33,330 bases of DNA from JBFXDI01 sp050181295 (GTDB lineage: Bacteria > Pseudomonadota > Alphaproteobacteria > Rhizobiales > Aestuariivirgaceae), in contig JBFXDI010000033.1 of assembly GCA_050181295.1 (NCBI GenBank), forward strand, positions 1-33,330. The letters are read 5' to 3'. Numbering within the stretch: position 1 is the stretch's first letter; each line of letters opens with the position of its first letter. The notes beneath the pieces are model-generated. The model saw only the letters and a list, made by a program, of their open reading frames with translations. It did no database searches and had not been told where the DNA came from. Of this stretch, positions 30,481 to 33,330 are shown in pieces. The translations under genes and the position numbers were made by a program.

Positions 30481-31263
30481 CTAGCGTCCTCCGAGTTTCA
30501 GTCCCTGAAGGCTCGCGAGCACGTTCGCGCTGATCCCCAGGGACGCCTTGCCGCTGATCGGCGCCGCGGGCGAGGCGCCGGCGGTCTGGCCGTTCTGCAT
30601 GTCCCACATGGTTGCGAACCGGTTCAGGAACTTCTTGAGCTTCTCCGGATCCTTGAGATCCGCGACGTCGAGCTTGGCCGAGATCATCTGGGCCTGCTTG
30701 TCGATGTCGGCGAGCGCTGTCATCGGCGAGAAGCCGAGGGTCGTTTGCACCACGGTCAGGAGTGCCTTGTCTGCGAGGATGCTGTAGGCCGAGGTGAGCT
30801 GCGGCGCCTTTCGCTGTATGTAGAGGGCGAGCCTCACCCCCTCGTTCTTGGCTCCCGCGTCGGTCTCGATCGTCTGGCGCAGATACTTGTCGACGGTGCC
30901 CTGCTTGGCGTCCGCGAACAGGGTCGCCGTGTCTCCGAAGGTCGCGAAGTTGAAGGTGGTCGCGAACTCCCTGTAGCGGATGTCGGTGAGCTTGTTTGCG
31001 AAGCTGGTCTTGCTCTCGACACCCTCGGTCAGGATTTTCCGCATGAACGCCTTGGCATAGGCCATGTCCTCGAGCCCATGCGCCTTCATGGCGAACCTGT
31101 AGAGCCTTGCGTCCTTCATGAAGTCGTCGATCGACTTCACTTTCTCTATGTTTTTCAGATAGTAGTCGACCTCGCGCGCGACATCCGCGCGCTTCGCCGT
31201 GGTCTCGGTGGTGCGCGTCAGATTCTTCGTGATGAGACTGTAGCTCGCCGCGGTCGAGAGCAA
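30481..31263 (-). CDS. DUF1217 domain-containing flagellar-locus protein
   Basis: About 260 residues, DUF1217. Starts LLSTAASYSLITKNLTRT and continues YYLKNIEKVKSIDDFMKDARLYRFAMKAHGLEDMAYAKAFM, a helix-rich body with YREFATTFNFATFG and VRLALYIQRKAPQLTSAYSILADKALLTVVQTTLGF. This is the protein that in rhizobia is encoded beside flgF; its exact role is unclear, though it belongs to the flagellar regulon. The start is set at TTG 31261-31263 because GGAGGGG lies 7-8 bases upstream and homology begins there; an in-frame start 10 codons earlier is less likely. No signal peptide or membrane segment. First gene of the leftward flagellar arm. Confidence 0.88.
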   Translation of the reverse strand: MLSTAASYSLITKNLTRTTETTAKRADVAREVDYYLKNIEKVKSIDDFMKDARLYRFAMKAHGLEDMAYAKAFMRKILTEGVESKTSFANKLTDIRYREFATTFNFATFGDTATLFADAKQGTVDKYLRQTIETDAGAKNEGVRLALYIQRKAPQLTSAYSILADKALLTVVQTTLGFSPMTALADIDKQAQMISAKLDVADLKDPEKLKKFLNRFATMWDMQNGQTAGASPAAPISGKASLGISANVLASLQGLKLGGR

Positions 31264-31305
31264 GGCGTCGCCCCTCCATTCAGGCCGCCACAATGCCCGG
31301 CCGGA

Positions 31306-31344
31306 CTTGCGCGAAGCTGGCGGCGCTGATCAGTTTCGCGCAAG
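31306..31344. promoter_or_regulatory. Inverted repeat in the divergent flagellar promoter
   Basis: CTTGCGCGAA and TTCGCGCAAG are perfect 10-base inverted copies with 19 bases between, centred between the DUF1217 gene (start 31263) and motA (start near 31394). This is a natural place for a regulator of both flagellar arms. I cannot say which regulator binds. Confidence 0.55.
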
Positions 31345-31393
31345 CCATCCCGCCTAGCTTCATCCGGTAATCTCAGGCGTGGGGCATGCTTCT

Positions 31394-32284
31394 TTGACCA
31401 TCATTATCGGGCTCGTCGTCACCATCGGCTGCCTGCTTGGCGGTTTCGCGGCCATGGGCGGTCATATCCCGGTGATCTGGCAACCCTGGGAGTATGTGAT
31501 CATCGTCGGCTCGGCCGTCGGCACCTTCTTCGTCGCCAATCCCATGTCCACGGTGAAGGACACGGGTCGCGCCATAGGCGAGGCCCTCAAGCAGAAGGCC
31601 CCGAAGTCGCGCGATTATCTGGACGTTCTGGGCGTTCTCTATTCGCTCATGCGCGAGCTTCGCACCAAGCCGCGCAACGAGGTCGAGGCCCATATCGACA
31701 AGCCCGAGGAATCGGCCATCTTCCAGAACTTCAAGGGCGTCCTCGCCAACAAGAATCTCACGCACTTCATCTGCGACTATTGCCGCCTCATCATCATCGG
31801 CAATGCCCGCACGCATGAGATCGAGGCGCTGATGGATGAGGAGATCCAGACCATCCATCGCGACAAGCTGAAGCCCTACTTTGCGCTCGTCGCGGTGTCG
31901 GAGGCGCTTCCGGCGCTCGGGATCGTCGCGGCGGTGCTGGGTGTCATCAAGGCTATGGGCGCGCTCGACCAGAGCCCGGAGCTCCTCGGCCACCTGATTG
32001 GCGCGGCGTTGGTCGGCACCTTCGCCGGCATCTTCTTCTCCTATGGCGTGACCGGTCCGCTTTCCACCAACATCAAGATCGTGCGCGAGAAGCAGCTTCG
32101 CCTCTACACCGTAACGAAGCAGACGCTACTGGCCTTCATGAACGGGGCCATTCCGCAGGTGGCGCTGGAGCACGGGCGCAAGACGATATCCGCCTATGAG
32201 CGGCCGTCGATCGACGTCGTTGAGCAGGAAACCCTTGCCGCCGGTTCGAGCAAGGCCGTGGAAGCGGCCAAGGAGGCGGCATGA
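31394..32284 (+). CDS. motA: Flagellar motor stator protein MotA
   Basis: About 296 residues. Four membrane segments: TIIIGLVVTIGCLLGGFAAM, WEYVIIVGSAVGTFFVANPM, LPALGIVAAVLGVIKAMGAL and HLIGAALVGTFAGIFFSYGV. The large cytoplasmic loop contains YSLMRELRTKPRNEVEAHID with the charged residues that meet FliG. The conserved prolines appear in ALPALGIV and GVTGPL. The start is set at TTG 31394, where rhizobial MotA proteins begin (TIIIGL), with GTGGGG upstream; GTG 31379 in the same frame adds five residues and is possible. It forms a proton channel with MotB, which is not in the window. Coupled to fliM by ATGA. Confidence 0.93.
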   Translation: MTIIIGLVVTIGCLLGGFAAMGGHIPVIWQPWEYVIIVGSAVGTFFVANPMSTVKDTGRAIGEALKQKAPKSRDYLDVLGVLYSLMRELRTKPRNEVEAHIDKPEESAIFQNFKGVLANKNLTHFICDYCRLIIIGNARTHEIEALMDEEIQTIHRDKLKPYFALVAVSEALPALGIVAAVLGVIKAMGALDQSPELLGHLIGAALVGTFAGIFFSYGVTGPLSTNIKIVREKQLRLYTVTKQTLLAFMNGAIPQVALEHGRKTISAYERPSIDVVEQETLAAGSSKAVEAAKEAA

Positions 32285-33219
32285 GCGGTGTCGACAAAGC
32301 CCGCCACGAGGTTCGGGCTCTCATCGACCGGCTGGTCACGTCCTCGGCGGTGTCGATCGACAAGCTGCCGGTCCTCAACCAGATTTTCGAGCAGGCGGGG
32401 CAGGCTTGCCTCGACGCTTTCCGCGAGGCCGGGGCCCGGGAGGCCGACCTTTCGGTCGACTACATACAGTCGGGGCGCGGGGCCGACCTGCTCGGCATCC
32501 ACGAATCCAGCATCACCGCCGTCGTGCATGCCGCGCTCTGGGATGCCCGTATCCTCGTCGGCATCGACCGTCCGTTCCTGTTCTCCATGCTGGAGACGCT
32601 GTTCGGCGCCGATGGGTCCGAACCCCCGGTGGTCGAAGCTCGTCCCTTGTCGACCGCGGAGGGCGAGGTTGCGAAATGGACGCTCGCCACCGTCGTCACG
32701 GCGCTGCGCACGGCATTCTCGGATGTGGCGGACACCACGATGGCGCTGGAGAGCATGGAAGTGGCGCTCGATATGGGAACGCTTGGCGGGCCGTCCGCCC
32801 AGGTCGTCGTGGCGAAGTTCAATCTTCGGGCGCCTGGCGGCATCGGCCGTCTTTTCATCGCCCTGCCGCAGGCGGCCATCATGCCTTTCCGCGTGAAGCT
32901 GGAGAAGCTGCCGAAGCGCGAAGCGCCGATCGTGGACCCGGGGTGGAGCGAGCGGTTCCGGAATCAGATCCAGCGGGCCGGCGTCGAGGTCCGGGCGGTT
33001 CTCGGCAGCCGGGACATGACGCTCGGCGAGATCACGCGGCTGAAGCCCGGTCAGGTCATAGAGCTCGACCGCGCCTCGAAGAACCGTGTCCGGGTGGAGT
33101 CCAACGGCTTGCCGCTCTTCTGGAGCGAGCTCGGCCAGGCCGATGGTCTCTACACGCTGCGCGTCAACGAATTCGTCGACCACGAACAGGAGTTCATGGA
33201 TGATATCCTACCTCTTTGA
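32281..33219 (+). CDS. fliM: Flagellar motor switch protein FliM
   Basis: A 312-residue switch protein of the divergent rhizobial type. The middle CheC-like domain includes LPVLNQIFEQAGQACLDAFR, a stretch ending SGRGADLLGIHESSITAVVH, and SMLETLFGADG. The C-terminal SpoA domain has VEVRAVLGSRDMTLGEITRLKPGQVIELD and ends near LFWSELGQADGLYTLRVNEF. The usual N-terminal CheY-binding peptide (LSQxEIDALL) is not visible; the protein begins MSGVDKARHEVRALID. ATGA overlap with motA; its last 20 bases overlap the next gene. It forms the cytoplasmic C-ring with FliG and FliN. Confidence 0.92.
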   Translation: MSGVDKARHEVRALIDRLVTSSAVSIDKLPVLNQIFEQAGQACLDAFREAGAREADLSVDYIQSGRGADLLGIHESSITAVVHAALWDARILVGIDRPFLFSMLETLFGADGSEPPVVEARPLSTAEGEVAKWTLATVVTALRTAFSDVADTTMALESMEVALDMGTLGGPSAQVVVAKFNLRAPGGIGRLFIALPQAAIMPFRVKLEKLPKREAPIVDPGWSERFRNQIQRAGVEVRAVLGSRDMTLGEITRLKPGQVIELDRASKNRVRVESNGLPLFWSELGQADGLYTLRVNEFVDHEQEFMDDILPL

Positions 33220-33330
33220 CGCGGTGCTCCTGCTCGCGCTCATCGCCACCAGCGTTCAGGTCGCGATCATGTACCGTCAGCTCCGGCGCTTGCGCGCCCA
33301 TGACGGCGAATACCGGCGCATCTTGCGCGA
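33200..33330 (+). CDS. DUF6468-type membrane protein of the flagellar locus (partial)
   Basis: The 5' end of a gene that runs off the right edge: 43 full codons from ATG 33200. It starts MISYLFDAVLLLALIATSVQ, one membrane segment, then a basic stretch MYRQLRRLRAHDGEYRRIL likely to begin a coiled coil. This matches the small DUF6468 proteins encoded between fliM and fliN or fliG in rhizobia. The overlap of 20 bases with fliM suggests coupled translation. Its role is not established. Confidence 0.75.
   Translation, partial: MISYLFDAVLLLALIATSVQVAIMYRQLRRLRAHDGEYRRILR

Noticed and set aside
1..33330. Mobile element, prophage, CRISPR or tRNA-borne island
   Set aside because: No transposase, integrase, regular spaced repeats or tRNA cloverleaf was found on reading both strands.

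Overview
The window is GC-rich and densely coded. It looks like chromosome of an alphaproteobacterium of the order Hyphomicrobiales (Rhizobiales), probably near Phyllobacteriaceae/Mesorhizobium. This rests on the flagellar block at the right end, where fliI-flgF-DUF1217 faces motA-fliM-DUF6468 (a rhizobial arrangement), and on the wealth of ABC uptake systems and IclR/GntR-controlled catabolic genes. I see no tRNA, rRNA, CRISPR array, transposase or phage gene.

Left part (1-10.2 kb): a truncated N-methyl amino acid oxidase/sarcosine oxidase-type flavoprotein and a small DUF488 protein. Next is a leftward operon (7135 to 764) reading acyl-CoA dehydrogenase, CaiB/BaiF CoA-transferase, IclR regulator, a fused glutamate-mutase-like B12 enzyme, and a DAO-family flavoprotein. 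The acyl-CoA dehydrogenase carries an in-frame TAG at codon 186 and lacks the usual catalytic Glu. Divergent from it are a GbcA-like Rieske oxygenase and an aldehyde dehydrogenase. A perfect palindrome lies in the shared promoter.

Middle part (10.2-19.2 kb): an FCD-type GntR repressor faces a polar amino acid-type ABC transporter operon (SBP, two permeases, ATPase) that ends in an enolase-superfamily enzyme. The divergent promoter holds a near-perfect palindrome centred on TGTATACA. Converging on it is a leftward operon of enolase-superfamily enzyme, SDR and a third enolase-superfamily enzyme. That operon is divergent from a second IclR gene across a long inverted repeat.

Right-middle part (19.2-28.3 kb): a solute-binding-protein-like gene without any export signal is divergent from a Dpp/Opp-type ABC transporter operon (SBP, two permeases, one fused double ATPase) that continues into an SDR and a VOC protein. 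A leftward BKACE (beta-keto acid cleavage) gene follows. The second IclR operator has a recognisable partial copy upstream of the Dpp-type operon, which suggests one regulon.

Right end (28.4-33.3 kb): flagellar genes fliI, flgF and a DUF1217 gene leftward; motA, fliM and the start of a DUF6468 gene rightward. A perfect 10-bp inverted repeat sits between the two arms.

Taken together, 1-28.3 kb reads as a mosaic catabolic region for imported small polar nitrogenous or acidic compounds. N-demethylation/oxidation, CoA-thioester steps, enolase-type dehydration or racemisation, and beta-keto acid cleavage are all represented. No complete known pathway can be read off. The most promising unknowns are the fused B12 mutase operon, the leaderless binding protein, and the three enolase-superfamily enzymes with non-standard active sites.
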